From: Echinarachnius parma
Taxonomy: Eukaryota; Echinodermata; Echinoidea; Clypeasteroida; Echinarachniidae
DNA length: 64,000 bases
Assembly (NCBI GenBank): GCA_037951105.1
Contig: JBAMJV010008309.1
Coordinates: 1-64,000, forward strand
Direction of reading: 5' to 3'
A program made the translations under genes and the position numbers. A model generated the notes under the pieces. That model ran no database searches. It was not told the origin of the DNA and was given only the letters and a program-made list of their open reading frames with translations. Of the stretch, positions 46,986-57,960 are shown one piece after another. How positions within the stretch are numbered: position 1 is the first letter of the stretch; the number at the start of each line of letters is the position of its first letter.

Positions 46986-47151
46986 GCCCAAAAGGGCCTG
47001 TTAAAAAAAACCCGTGAGTGTGGAGCCCTGAATGAGTGCATATTATGTGACACATATCTAGGGTTAATCACTTGATCGAGTGATAGATCAATTGCCTTTG
47101 GAAAAGAAAATGAATCAATGTAAAATAAAAATAATTAATAAAAAAAAAAGA

Positions 47152-47306
47152 GTTGGACTCGGACTCGGTCTCGGACTCGGATGGTCTGGACTCGGACTCG
47201 GACTCGGACTCGGATGGTCTGGACTCGGTCTCGGTCTCGGACTCGGACAGTCTGGACTCGGACTCGGTCTCGGACTCGGATTGGGTGGACTCGGATACAA
47301 CACTGC
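47152..47306. repeat. GGACTC hexamer minisatellite B
   Basis: About 23 hexamers of GGACTC/GGTCTC in groups separated by GGTCTGGACTC. The reverse strand starts CAGTGTTGTATCCGAGTCC, matching the border of minisatellite A. All five overlapping frames here are artefacts of the repeat. Confidence 0.8.
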
Positions 47307-47626
47307 TCATTTCATACATTCCATGCCCGACCCCAACTGAACCCACACATGGTCATCTCATTATATCCCCACCACCACACTGCCCAGCTTCATCCCTCAC
47401 CCACCTAAGGCATGGTTATGTAAGGCATCGAGTTGTACAGTGCATATGTGTTAAAGCTAGTGTGAGATATGAAGAATAAAGGTCAGTTGCCATTCAGACT
47501 CCGAAAGAACAAGATTAGTCATAGAATTATGAGGTACAACTCACAGATCCCTGTTTTAGTGTTTCTCTCTCCTTCTCTCTCGATACACAAAACTAAATAG
47601 TCGGGGCTGTTAGGGACATATAGGGG

Positions 47627-48480
47627 GTGTTTGGTGCAGATTCTTCTAAAAGCACCAAATTTGGCCCAGAGGTGGTCCATACCATACTGTTACGATTTCT
47701 GCCGGGCGCCAAGAAGGGCGCCTTCTTGGGCCGCCATTTTGGGCAAATCCAAAATGGCCGCCATATGGGTTCAAAATCACTCGTAGCTTCAAAACGAAGA
47801 GAGCTAGCATAATAAAAGTTTATATAAATATGGGGTTTTCAGGGTCAGGGAACGGGATTATGATGTTCTTACATCGATTTGAGGTCTCCTTGGGCATTTG
47901 GGGCTGTCATATCGGTCAAATCCAAAATGGCCGCAATCTTAGTTAAAATTCAAGTTTATATTCAACGGATAAGGGCTACCATTGAATAGTTTATATGAAT
48001 ATGGGGTTTTCAGGGTCAAGGAATTTGATAATAATGCTCTTGTATAGATCTAAGGTCTCCTTGGGGCTGTCATGCTAGCCATAATGGTAAAATCTAAAAA
48101 TGGCCGCCGTCTGAGTTAAAGGTCAAGTGTAGTTTCAAACGGAAAAGGCATAGCATAAACGAGTATGCATAAATATGGGGATTAGGGGGTCAGAGAATCT
48201 GATTATGATGGTCTTTCATCGATTTAAGGTCTACCTGGGACTGTCATGCTAGTCATATTGGTCAAATTCAAAATGGCCGCCATCAAAGTGAAAGGTTGAG
48301 AGTAGTGCCCAGGGGTATACAGGGCTAGCATAATACATGTAAAAGTGTATATAAATATGAGATTTTCGATTTGAGGGATTCTGATATTATGGTGGTTTTT
48401 CATTAATTTGACGTCTCCTGCTGTCGTCATGCTTGCCATTTTGCTAAAATCCGAAATGGCCGCCGTATACGCTACATGTC
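47627..48480. repeat. Tandem array, about 175-bp units with CCAAAATGGCCGCC
   Basis: Five units are marked by AAATCCAAAATGGCCGCCAT and variants at about 47746, 47917, 48090, 48265 and 48447. Intervening text (ATAAATATGGGGTTTTCAGG, AAGGTCTCCTTGGG) also repeats. Its reverse complement resembles the array at 18345-18960. Frames over it are not genes. Confidence 0.8.
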
Positions 48481-49423
48481 AAATGTAGCGGTAAATGGGT
48501 CATTAAACTTGACCCTTCAGACTCGCGCACTCCCAAGCTACCATACACAAAGGTATTATGATCCAGCCGATCACTGAAGAGCACCTGTGCTCCGAAATCT
48601 CCAAATGTTATCCCTTTTTTTTCCATTGAGTATCACCCTATATTCTGTGTTAAGCTATTTATTTGGACTAACACTATAGTAACTTCTCAAGTATATGATA
48701 GTAAAACACGATTTGTTGTTAATTTTGAATAAAATGTGTGTTTAGTTAAATCTCTTTGACTGACACTATTGTTATTTAAATTTAAACATAGAGGAAAGTG
48801 ACTAGAAATATTTGTAATCATCGAAAATGAGCAAAGAAAAATAGGCGTTTGCATGGAATCGGAACCCGATCACGAACCCGACCACGAAAACCTTTAAATG
48901 AGGGGCGTTCCCATGAAACCCTTTTCATTGCTCGATTAGTCAGAAGACATTAGGTTACACAGTAGTTAGGGGACTACCTCTCCTCAGCGCTGGCGAGCGG
49001 TCTGGGTTTTCCACTGTCAAGCTAGTTCAGATTGGACCTTGGGGAATTTATTTGATCCCTGTTCGCTCTTATCACTAGCCTCTAGGCGCCGATGTGTCAA
49101 TTTACTGGCAGCAAGAGGAGGAAGTGAGGAGAAAGAGAGGAGGTATGTCAAGGTCGTTGGCCAGTGGACCCGAGCTAGACCAGAAGTGTTATAGTGTTAG
49201 TCTTAGTAATTAAACTCAGTAAAAGTATACTGTAGGTTATAACATTGGTTGTGTGAGTATTATATAAGGTTTGCGAGATGTGTGTATAAAAGAGACTGGG
49301 AGAGAGAATTCTCATTCTGGGGAAAACATTGCTAAAATCTTTCACTGCACATTTACCAGAATGATTGTTTAATAAATGCTACTCCCTTGGTTTAGTTTTT
49401 GGCCTCAAAAGAGACAGACAACT
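48481..49423. other. No recognisable feature
   Basis: No coding similarity. The stretch 48830-49200 is somewhat GC-richer but holds no identifiable signal. Confidence 0.4.
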
Positions 49424-49680
49424 TAAATAGACATGCTGTCTGAATGTTTATAGGTCATAATAAGAATGAAGAGGTCTGCAAACATAGACTAGTGGTCATA
49501 CAGTGAACTGCAGCCCAGAGAATATTATCGCTATGATAGCACTAGGCCTGGGGGGAGGATCGCAGTTAAAACAGCATGGGATTGTTGCCTGAAGAGATAA
49601 AAGTGTCAACATCAGAAAAAATGTGACCAGTTGAGTTCCACCGAGGTGGAACTCACGCTAACAGGGCAAACACGTCATGA
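49424..49680 (+). repeat. Dispersed repeat family A, copy 2
   Basis: Reverse complement of 788-1062, including the perfect palindrome GAGTTCCACCGAGGTGGAAC (plus TC) at 49637-49658. Confidence 0.75.
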
Positions 49681-50319
49681 TGATAAACCGGACGTGTCGT
49701 GTTCGATTCCAGGCTATTTTTCCTTGCTCATTTGTAATTACTATAGTAAATTATTAAATATATGGTAATACAACATAACATAGACAATTCAATGTTGGGG
49801 ATAACGGTCGTGTGGAGTAACAGCATAATTCAATGAAAGATCGTGTTACGAAATCGTAACTTGTATTCAATAATGTATAAGTAGAATCCTGATACACCGT
49901 AATGGAGTAGGCAAAAACTCCTTGAAAGGTGAGCTGTTTTTCGGAACTGAATCGTCATTTCAATACTTGGCATTGCTACAGCTGTGTTTCATGTGTTTAC
50001 AACGATAACACATTTTGTATTATTGAACCGTCATGAAATGCACCGTTTATCAGAATATGGCGCTAGGGTCAAGGGTGATAAATTGGACCATACACTGTTT
50101 TGTGTGTGTAATTTTAGGAGTTTTTGGTCATCTGTTTGTGTGTAATTTGAAGAAACATTTTGGACTTGACTTTTGCCTACAGAACTACAAGCCTATGTAC
50201 AGCCATGTTAGCGGTACCATAGCTAAGTACACACTCCATTGAATGTATTGATTTGTTTGGACAGTCTTTTGTATTTGAAGCACTCAAGCCAACACACCAA
50301 TTGAACTGGGACAAAAGAT

Positions 50320-50869
50320 TTGTTTGCTGTAAATAGTGCATCTAAACAGCTATTCATCATGAACTGGCCGTGTACTGCCATCTTGTTTGCACTGATTGTG
50401 TGTTGCAATGAACAAGTATGTACAATTAACATTACGAGTAAATCTAGCTATTACTATCCGAGATTAACTGGAAAGTTGCTTCACCATCACAAGTATTTAA
50501 AGGCACCGACTTTATATTACTCAAACTCTTCAGCATGTTTTCACATTGATATTTTGGTATGTTGTGACATACACCCAAATCCTGGTCCCGTCTTTGTGAA
50601 ACGTAACCAGCATTATTTGATTTCTGAACTTTATAAACTGCGATCACACAATGAATGTAATCATTTACCACCTACAACATGGAAAACCGTCGTCGAACTT
50701 GGTATTTCAAAGTGCCCTACCCGTACTCATCGGGGAATGCGCGCTGGGACGTGCAAACTCACACCTATTCAACGAGAGTACTTCGTTACTGAATCAGCAG
50801 ATCTCAGTAATCGTTTTGAAAAGAGAATAAGCTGTTCAAGCAATCTTATTCATATTAAACCATCTGTCT
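50320..50869 (+). pseudogene. LINE ORF N-terminus: signal-like leader plus 2A-like motif
   Basis: Met at 50320 or 50359 (MNWPCTAILFALIVCCNEQV) gives a hydrophobic leader like a signal sequence. Residues 82-90 from the first Met are C-D-I-H-P-N-P-G-P (50563-50589). This is the ribosome-skipping 2A pattern, D-I/V-x-x-N-P-G-P, in the H-P-N-P-G-P form known from non-LTR retrotransposons. Skipping occurs between the final G and P, so the leader part would be released and the downstream polyprotein would start with P. The following 90 residues (W-K-T-V-V-E-L-G-I and so on) match the region between 2A and endonuclease in such LINEs. The frame originally ran on into the endonuclease; a small MITE now interrupts it. 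Confidence 0.75.
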
Positions 50870-50983
50870 CATGGGCGTCGATACTTACGTAATACCCATT
50901 CATCAGGGGGGGGGGGGGGATGGATGAATGGATCATCCCCCCCCCCCTGATCAATGGATATCAATGACAGATCGACGCCCGTG
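50870..50983. mobile_element. 114-bp hAT-like MITE with 8-bp duplication
   Basis: The ends CATGGGCGTCGAT and (reversed) CACGGGCGTCGAT are flanked by the exact 8-bp duplication ATCTGTCT (50862-50869 and 50984-50991). The middle consists of a poly-G arm (about 50907-50920) and poly-C arm (about 50937-50947) that can pair. Taking it out joins the LINE frame K-P-S-V to L-L-N-V-K without a shift. An 8-bp duplication fits the hAT superfamily. Confidence 0.8.
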
Positions 50984-50991
50984 ATCTGTCT

Positions 50992-51458
50992 TATTGAATG
51001 TGAAGAGAACTTATGATCTACCAACTCTTTATTTGATGAACGCGAGATCAATGAAAAACAAATTTGATGAAATCGTCGTTGCAGTTAACAATTATAATGC
51101 TGATGTTTTGGCGAACACGGAAACCTGGCTGGATCCAGATACACCGATTGATTACTTCTCGATGGCCGGATACATGTCTTTATCCAAGCCACGAATTAGG
51201 AAGAAAGGCGGTGGAGTAGCAGCCTACATCAAGCATCGCTTCAAACCACGCGCCCTCCCGATCAACATACCTGATGAGCTGGAAGTCATCTGGATTCACC
51301 TGCGACCACCGCGGTTACCTAGGAGAATCTCAAGCATCATAGTTTATGTCGTATACTACCCTCCTAAGCACCCGAATGCCGATATATACATTGATCATTT
51401 AGTTTCCACTATCGATCATTTATTAATACAATATCCAGAGGCAGGATTTGCTATAGTA
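50992..51458 (+). pseudogene. LINE endonuclease domain, N-terminal half
   Basis: The frame has TLYLMNARSMKNKFDEI, the usual L-N-A-R-S-L-x-N-K start, then ADVLANTETWLDPD with the catalytic E-T-W-L. RKKGGGVAAYIK follows (G-G-G-V-x-x-Y). It stops where a fold-back element begins, just before the expected G-D-F-N motif. Confidence 0.85.
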
Positions 51459-51626
51459 AGCAAATAATAACCGTTGGTGAAGGTGATGAGACAAACTATC
51501 ACTTCCAAGGCGATCTGGATGTAGCTATCTTTCCGAAGCGAAGCTGAGGAAAGATAGCGTATACAGTCAGATCGCCGAGGAAGTGATGGTTTGCCATCGC
51601 CTGAAACCAAAAGGTGATTATTTGCT
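51459..51626. mobile_element. 168-bp fold-back inserted in the LINE endonuclease
   Basis: The arms AGCAAATAATAACC and AGCAAATAATCACC (reversed) are followed by GGTGATGAGACAAAC and complement, then GGCGATCTGGATGTAGCTAT and complement. The centre GAAGCGAAGCTGAGG is a short loop. Confidence 0.75.
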
Positions 51627-52335
51627 TTATATTCCACATTGGAAACATTTCACTGGTAGGGTCTACGAGAAAGACAATCTAACTGTTTTTAATGTTAGGT
51701 CTAGTTCTAACAGTTACCGGACAAGACTTTAATCTACTTACCAACAACGCTATTCCAATTAACTCCATGGGACCATGACAATTCCATAGGCTAGCACTTG
51801 GGTCTATTCAAAAATGAAAGTGAGCACTTGGGTCTATTCAAAAATGAAAGTGAACTCCAACTCCAAGTCAGACTCCAGGAAAATTGTAATTAATGATGAT
51901 GAAACACTAAACAGTTCAAAAGTCAACGTTCTAAAGACTAAACGTCAAATAGAGTCATGGCAAACGATGTACGATACATACAGTGCATGTACGTATACGC
52001 ATTACATTTGTAATTCGCGCCACACATAGATATCCGCGGTTTCACATTGAATTGACGGTGCAGTGTGTGGCTATTCAAATCCCGTACTAAATGCAGCAGA
52101 CCTACCGTACCCGGTACCGTACGGTAGGTCTACTGCATGTAGTACGGAATTTGAATACACACTCTCCACAGTCAATTCAATGCAACCGCGGGATGTAGAT
52201 AGTACGTTACCAATTATCTAGTGAGTGCAACGCACTTTCACCCAAGATATCTACACAGTGTAACGAAGATTTCTTCTCCCATCAATGATGGGCGAAACTA
52301 TGTTTCATCACGTGATTAACTTTTGACCAATCGTA
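51627..52335. other. Further insertions: 30-bp direct repeat and fold-back
   Basis: AGCACTTGGGTCTATTCAAA (plus AATGAAAGTG) occurs twice in tandem at 51793-51852. A fold-back lies at 52028-52200 with CCGCGGTTTCACATTGAATT and worn complement, centred on ACCTACCGTACCCGGTACCG. The remainder is unassigned. Confidence 0.6.
52028..52200. mobile_element. 173-bp fold-back element
   Basis: Arms of about 80 bp pair with several mismatches, and the centre is GTACCCGGTACCGTAC. It is probably a fold-back MITE; the target duplication is not resolved. Confidence 0.7.
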
Positions 52336-52339
52336 GAGC

Positions 52340-53740
52340 AAGATTCTTAGTATGTGGAATATAATAGGAGATATAAATGATCTTTATGTGAACCAAATTT
52401 TAGCAAATGATGCCTTTTGTCAAGTTGTTAATAAACCAACAAGAGGTCAAAATAAATGGATAACATTATTACAAATTGTAATTACGCTTATGAACCGGTT
52501 GAGATCCGTGCACCGCTAGGGATGAGTGACCACAATGGCATCCTGTGGCGCCATTCAGCCCTCTTCTGTCAACCTGGCAAACTGACCAACGAGACGCGGA
52601 CAAAGATAGTGCGCCCTCTGACAGATAGTGGACTCCGAGAGTTTGGCACTTGGATAACCCATCACACGTGGGAAGATTTATATCAAATCACTGATCCTAC
52701 GGATATGTGTAATTTATTTTATAGTGTTGTGCGAGAACATATTGATCAGTCCTTACCTACTATGACTGTCAAATTTCATGAAACTGATAAGCCTTGGATA
52801 TCTTGTGAGATTAAATCATTAATTAAAAGAAGACAGCAAGCTTGGCACTCTGATGATAAAGAGCTATGGAAATATTTTCGAGATAAAGTTATAGATGCAA
52901 TAATATTGGCTAAGGACTCATTTTATAATATAAGAATTCATACACTTAAAATAAATAATCCTGCTGATTGGTATCGACATATAAAACTCATTACCCAAGG
53001 ACCTCATAATCAACCATCGATCAACATACCAGGTCTTGCCGCTGATCAACCTGAACATTTTAAGGAAGCAGCTGATTGTATCAATATTAAGTTTTTTATC
53101 TGTGGCAGCAGATCTCCCGAAACTTGATAAAACAAAGTTACCAGCATATTTACCTTCATCTGTGGATTGGCCAATAATAGAACCGAAAGACGTGTATGAT
53201 TTGTTACGTAAACTCAATTTGCAGAAATCAACTATTTTAGGCGACTTGCCTGTTCGAATTTTACGTGAATTTGCTTATGAGTTATCTTATCCATTATGTT
53301 GTATTCTTAATTTTGTATTTAAACAAGGGGTTTTCCGCAAGTTTGGAAGTATGCAGAGATAATACCAGTACCCAAATCATATTCACCAACTCTTCTTGAA
53401 TTACGACCCATAGCCCTAACTTCTTATTTTGCTAAAATAGCAGAAACTTGTATTGTTAAGTGGTTGTGGGAGGATATTGGTGATGTGATTGATAAAAATC
53501 AGTATGGGAATCGTCGAGGCCTTTCATCTTGCCATTATTTAATTGGGATGTTACATAATCTATATAAAAATGCAGATAAACAAAAACCAATTTCAACTAT
53601 AGTTTTAACTGATTTTTCTAAAGCGTTTGACCGGATCGATCATAATGTTTTAATTTGTAAACTTGTTAAATTGGGTGTACGACCATGTGTCATTTCATTA
53701 ATAGTAAATTTTTCAAAATGCCGCCAAGATTTTTCTTGAT
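52340..53740 (+). pseudogene. LINE endonuclease end, linker and RT
   Basis: Near 52358 comes G-D-I-N (the G-D-F-N site), then VVNKPTRGQN, DNIITN and MSDHNGI. The last is the S-D-H motif of apurinic-type endonucleases. The 223-residue frame continues through a linker (PWISCEIKSLIKRRQQAW). After a frameshift the RT entry follows: IIEPKDVYDLLRKLNLQKST, then LPVRILREFA, LRPIALTSYFAKIAE, LTDFSKAFDRIDHN. The catalytic A-D-D-type box further on is damaged (Y-V-D-M-I then stop, about 53846-53865), after VPQGTKSGPISC. Confidence 0.85.
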
Positions 53741-54124
53741 GTAAAAATTAGTAATGTAGGAGTTCCTCAAGGTACAAAGTCGGGGCCTATTTCATGTTTG
53801 ATAATGGTTAATGATGCATGTCATGATTGTTTACTCCCTTTGTATAAGTATGTTGATATGATTTAACTATTGTTGAAAGTCGGACTTGTACACAAATATC
53901 GAAATTGCAATCAGAAGTATTGTCATTAGAGAATTGGTCTTTACTCAATAACATGAAATTGAACCCAACTAAATGATTTGTCATGACGGTCTCTTTTATG
54001 AAAACTCAAACTCGCCAATTGTTGTATATTAACATGATTAATGGAACACTTTTAAATGAAGAAAATGTACTTAAAGTTTTTGGAACTTATATTCAATGTG
54101 ATTTAAAATGGGATACTCAAGTAA

Positions 54125-54861
54125 GCCCTGGTCACAACCCACCGTGCGTGTTTTTAGTCCGTACGTTTTTTGGGGAGGCCACGGCCGCTACGTTTTTTCT
54201 GAAAACGTGGGGAGGGAGTGGCAAGAGCAGGGAGGGAGTACCGTCAACGCACGGTGTAAGTGCGTGGCCCGCACGCCACGCCTGGCCGTGAGCGGTTGCG
54301 TGCATCGTACGTTGCGCACGTGGTAAGTGCGTTGTACGTGCTTACAACGTACTTACAACGTACGGTCTCCGTGCGGTTGCCACGTTATCGTACGGAGGCC
54401 GTACTTACACGTGCTGCTCACGTACGGTGTCCTTACTCAGTAAGTGCGTGCAAGTGCGAACAACCTTTTCTGCTCATATTATACTGCAGAAATCAGTGCG
54501 CACAACGTGCGTTGTAAGTGCGGAGCACGTGCTTACTCGGTACGGTCCACGTGAGTTCTGCGTGCTCATTGGACAGTTGAACTGGGGAAGTGCCGAGTAA
54601 GCACGGACCACGCACTTATCACGTGCGCAGCACGCGCGTGCGCTCATTGGCTGTAGAACGCAGCGAAAACGCAGCGAACGCAGCGAAAGTTCCTCGTGCA
54701 CTAAAAGTGCTACGTCGTGTCTGCGTGCTCCCAAATCCGTACTGAGTCGGTACTGAGTCGGTACTCACCACGTACGGATACCCAAATTTTGCCCACGTTT
54801 TTGCAAGTAGACAGCACGCACGGGGCACGCACTTGCAAGTACGGCGGGTTGTGACCACCGC
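54125..54861. mobile_element. 737-bp GC-rich element inserted in the LINE RT tail
   Basis: The ends GCCCTGGTCACAACCC and (reversed) GCGGTGGTCACAACCC are 14/16 identical. The interior is strongly GC-rich and CpG-rich compared with the LINE. It is crowded with GTAAGTGCG, CGTACGG, CACGTGC and GTACGTTG words in both orientations. LINE protein similarity stops at D-L-K-W-D-T-Q-V and resumes at M-I-K-K-C-N-R-M-L-Y-M-L, as expected for an insertion. The duplication at the ends is unclear (GTAAG and TTTAAGG flank it). The frames inside (54108-54858) are compositional. Confidence 0.8.
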
Positions 54862-55576
54862 TTTAAGGAAATGATAAAGAAGTGCAATAGAATGTTATAT
54901 ATGTTACGTACTTTGAAACGTTTTAATTTACCCAATAGTGATCTTGTTATTGTTTATATTGGATACATAAGACCAATATTAGAGTACTGTGCACTACGTT
55001 TTCATTCCAATTTAACAATCAAACAAACAGATGATATTGAATGAATACAAAAACGGGCATGTATAATTATTTTGGGACTTAATTATGAATCATATAATCA
55101 TGCTTTGGAATTGTGCAATTTATTGACATTGGGAGAAACGGAGGAATAACATTTGTTTTGATTTTGCCATTAACTTAGAAACACATGAATTTTGTTCCTC
55201 GTGGCTGCCAAGTCAAAGAATTGTCAATTTTAATTTACGAAATGTTCAGAAATATACTCAATTTAATTGTAAAACCAACCGATTTAAGAATAGCTCTATT
55301 CCCTATTTTGCTCACATCTTAAATGATTATTATTCACAACAGTAACTCGCATGCATGTCGTATATTTGTTTTGATGTTTAATTATGTTGCTTTTTAAATA
55401 TACGTATGAATGTATCTAGTATATTTCTATTTATTCTTTGATATGTAATCTATTTTATGTTTACCTGTATATTGCTGTATTCTAACCATGATGATTTTTA
55501 CCTTGTAAATGACCATGTAATTCAGCTTCGGCTGCAAGAACGTCATATTTAATAAACCCTTATTAAATTGAATTGA
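54862..55576 (+). pseudogene. LINE C-terminus and 3' end
   Basis: The sequence resumes KCNRMLYMLRTLKRFNLP, then Y-I-R-P-I-L-E-Y-C and QKRACIIILGLNYESYNHAL, the thumb region of CR1/Jockey LINEs. A stop (TGA, in D-I-E-stop) precedes the Q-K-R-A segment. A 3' UTR of about 400 bp ends in TAAATTGAATTGAA. Confidence 0.75.
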
Positions 55577-56575
55577 ACAAATTGAATTTTCCGAAATCAA
55601 AATTCAAAGCAGTACACACAAAACGAAACAAAACATCCATAAATTCTGTGTAAATACATGTCATGAATAAGGAGTGAAGGCCCAAGTAGCGCCGTGTAAA
55701 CATGGCTAGCTAGTCTTCCATGTAATAACAATAATAATAATATAAGGCATTTAGCTACGCTATTCATAGTAAACTATATCACAGGGCTTACAATATTATT
55801 ACCCCGGTCAACGGATACACACTGCAATCAATCCTGCACATTAAGTGCACATTTTCCATGTGTTAGGATGAGGTGACTGCATTCTTAGTGAGGTTTTGAC
55901 AGTTTTCTATCTGGCATGTTGAAGGCAGCCTGAGTATTTTGCAGCTTATTACCTGCTATGTAGAACTCTCGCTGATATATGAAGATATTATGTACATGTT
56001 TAGAGTCAGTGAATGATGTATGTTATGCTTAAACAAGTGAAAAGGAATTCATGTTATTGTTAGGGAATCATGCGATTCATTTTCTTACTGAATTGAACTG
56101 ATAATTTATGTTCTCAAAGATGATATGAAGCATATTTCTGTTCACCGTTATATTGATTAGTGATTTAATGTGGAGAAATACCAAGTTTTAGCGCTCCACG
56201 GAGATATAATATAATTAATATTTGTCATTGCATTGAATGGGTTTCTAGTTGTGCATGTATAATTGTCGTAGAGGGCGACCGAATGTAAACGAACCTTTAA
56301 AGATGGCGGCGCCCATGTGCATTGATTATCAGTAAACATTGTCATTGTTAGAGACTTCTTTTGATATCCTAGATGTTATAATAAGATACAAATTAGTTGA
56401 TTTAGATCAAATAAATGATATATTGCTACAGTTGTAGTATAAGTGTCATAAATAAGTATTTAAGCGGTGCTAAGCATTTCATTTCATTGAGTTTAAACAG
56501 AATTATATTGATTTGTCATATGACATGTCATTGGAAGATTACAAATCATATAGATTATGCAGTCAGTATAGCCAT
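55577..56575. other. No recognisable gene; YY1-like site
   Basis: AAAGATGGCGGCGCCCATG near 56300 contains the YY1 consensus AAGATGGCGGC, a sequence often found just inside transcription starts. Nothing else supports a promoter here. Confidence 0.35.
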
Positions 56576-56579
56576 TTAA

Positions 56580-56959
56580 AGGGATCTAGTAACTTTGTTG
56601 ACATGTGCAAAAAGCGATGAGTGGTTGATTCAATGTATATTGCTGTTATCTGATATATCCACTAGGTGTTGTGTGAAAATTTCAAGTATAATGGACTTTA
56701 TATTGCCAAGTAATGAGGAAAAATGCAAAGTGACATTCAATAACTCATTTCACTCACTTTGTACACGGTTCTGACGATCCGTTGGATAATTTGACATCTG
56801 TACACTTCAATCGTAAATATCTTTTTAACGAAAGGGAAATTTGAATAACCGAAACCTGTCCCATGCTTTTTTTTTGTTAATAAGAATACAACGCGGTATG
56901 AGGGAACCGCTAGAATTTCAATTGGATTTTGAGGATTTTTACAATGTTACTAAGTCCCT
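56580..56959 (+). mobile_element. MITE family 1, full copy B
   Basis: TTAA (56576-56579, 56960-56963) flanks the inverted ends AGGGATCTAGTAACTTTGT and (reversed) AGGGACTTAGTAACATTGT. At 380 bp it is the best-preserved of the three copies (others at 33760 and, truncated and inverted, 16867). Confidence 0.85.
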
Positions 56960-57779
56960 TTAATGAATGCATTGTTGTTTTAATTGATTATAGCTTGTAT
57001 CTGCTGGCTGTTGAGGCATCCTTTCCAATGGCTGTGTGTGGTGACTTGGCTGCGAGCTGTCTGTTCTGGGCTGCACATCGTGATCGTTGATCATCGTGTT
57101 GATGGTTCACCCTGTTTCTGGTCACTGACCTAGGGTAGGCATCTAGTATATTGCTAGCTCTTTATAGTATTTAATTATCTAGTTGTAAAGAACTGTTCTC
57201 TCTGATTGTATGCATGTATTCTTACTTTGATACATCAATACCTTATCGAGATGTTACATTTCAGAGATTGCTTGCATAAACTGGATATTTCTAGACCCAA
57301 TCTTGTCTGATAAAATAATATGACGTTTAATAATGTATATCATGTTTAATACTGTGGTACAAATGTATACCGTGTTTTGTAATTTACTTGAGTACAAAAC
57401 TACTCCAAGCTTGGTGTAATTTATTTGCGTCCAAGAAATTACTCAGGCCTTAAGTCGTGCACCTTGCTTTCAAAATTGGTTTCTTTTGTATACATGCTTA
57501 GGTGATGAGAAATAATTCAGCATTTCAAAGTGCTCTTATGAGATAACTTCAGCTCATTTTTCAGAATTTTAGTACGACAAATTGTATTTGATTGTGATCA
57601 AATGCTATTTAGATAATTGATTCTGGTTAGGATTGTTATTCAGGCTAATTCCCATTCGGCGCTTAGGGAGTTTATATTACCAGAGGGTAATGAGTGAATT
57701 AGTTAGTTAGAATGACGTAATTTTATCGCTTGCTGAAAACCGCTTCTGAGGGCAGGACAAGCGGTGCTCTCAAGCCTGC

Positions 57780-57960
57780 ATCCAGGAGATTTGTATCAGT
57801 GTTGACACTTTCTTATCACTTGCTGTTCTCTCTGTGATACACAGCTGGGATTGTTGAGAGTAGTGACAAAACTGTCAGAAACTGATAAGAATGTGACCGA
57901 GTTGATTACCACGATGGCGGAAATCAAACTAACGACAGAATCGGCCAAACAAGGAGTGTT
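57780..57960 (+). repeat. Dispersed repeat family A, diverged copy 3
   Basis: The segment ACTGATAAGAATGTGACCGA then GTTGATTACCACGATGGCGG aligns with the ATGTGACCAGTTGAGTTCCA region of copy 2, but with many changes. Confidence 0.5.

Larger units (their letters stand above)
50030..55576 (+). mobile_element. LINE (CR1-like) with 2A-like N-terminus, broken by nested insertions
   Basis: The plus-strand parts, in order, are: N-terminal segment with hydrophobic leader and 2A-like motif (50320-50869); endonuclease N-terminal half (50991-51458); endonuclease C-terminal half (about 52340-52560); linker (52560-53040); RT (53120-54120, resuming 54862-55150); 3' UTR ending in TTGAATTGAA (55576). Insertions at 50870-50983, 51459-51626, about 51640-52335 and 54125-54861 split it. 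It carries several frameshifts and stops, so it is not active. The 5' boundary is uncertain. Confidence 0.85.

Noticed and set aside
47068-47479. Serine/glutamate or G-L-G-L repeat proteins
   Set aside because: Translation of the GGACTC hexamer array in several frames at once.
54108-54858. Arginine/threonine-rich frames in the GC-rich insert
   Set aside because: Several overlapping frames on both strands are open only because of high GC content. The stretch is a MITE-like insertion.
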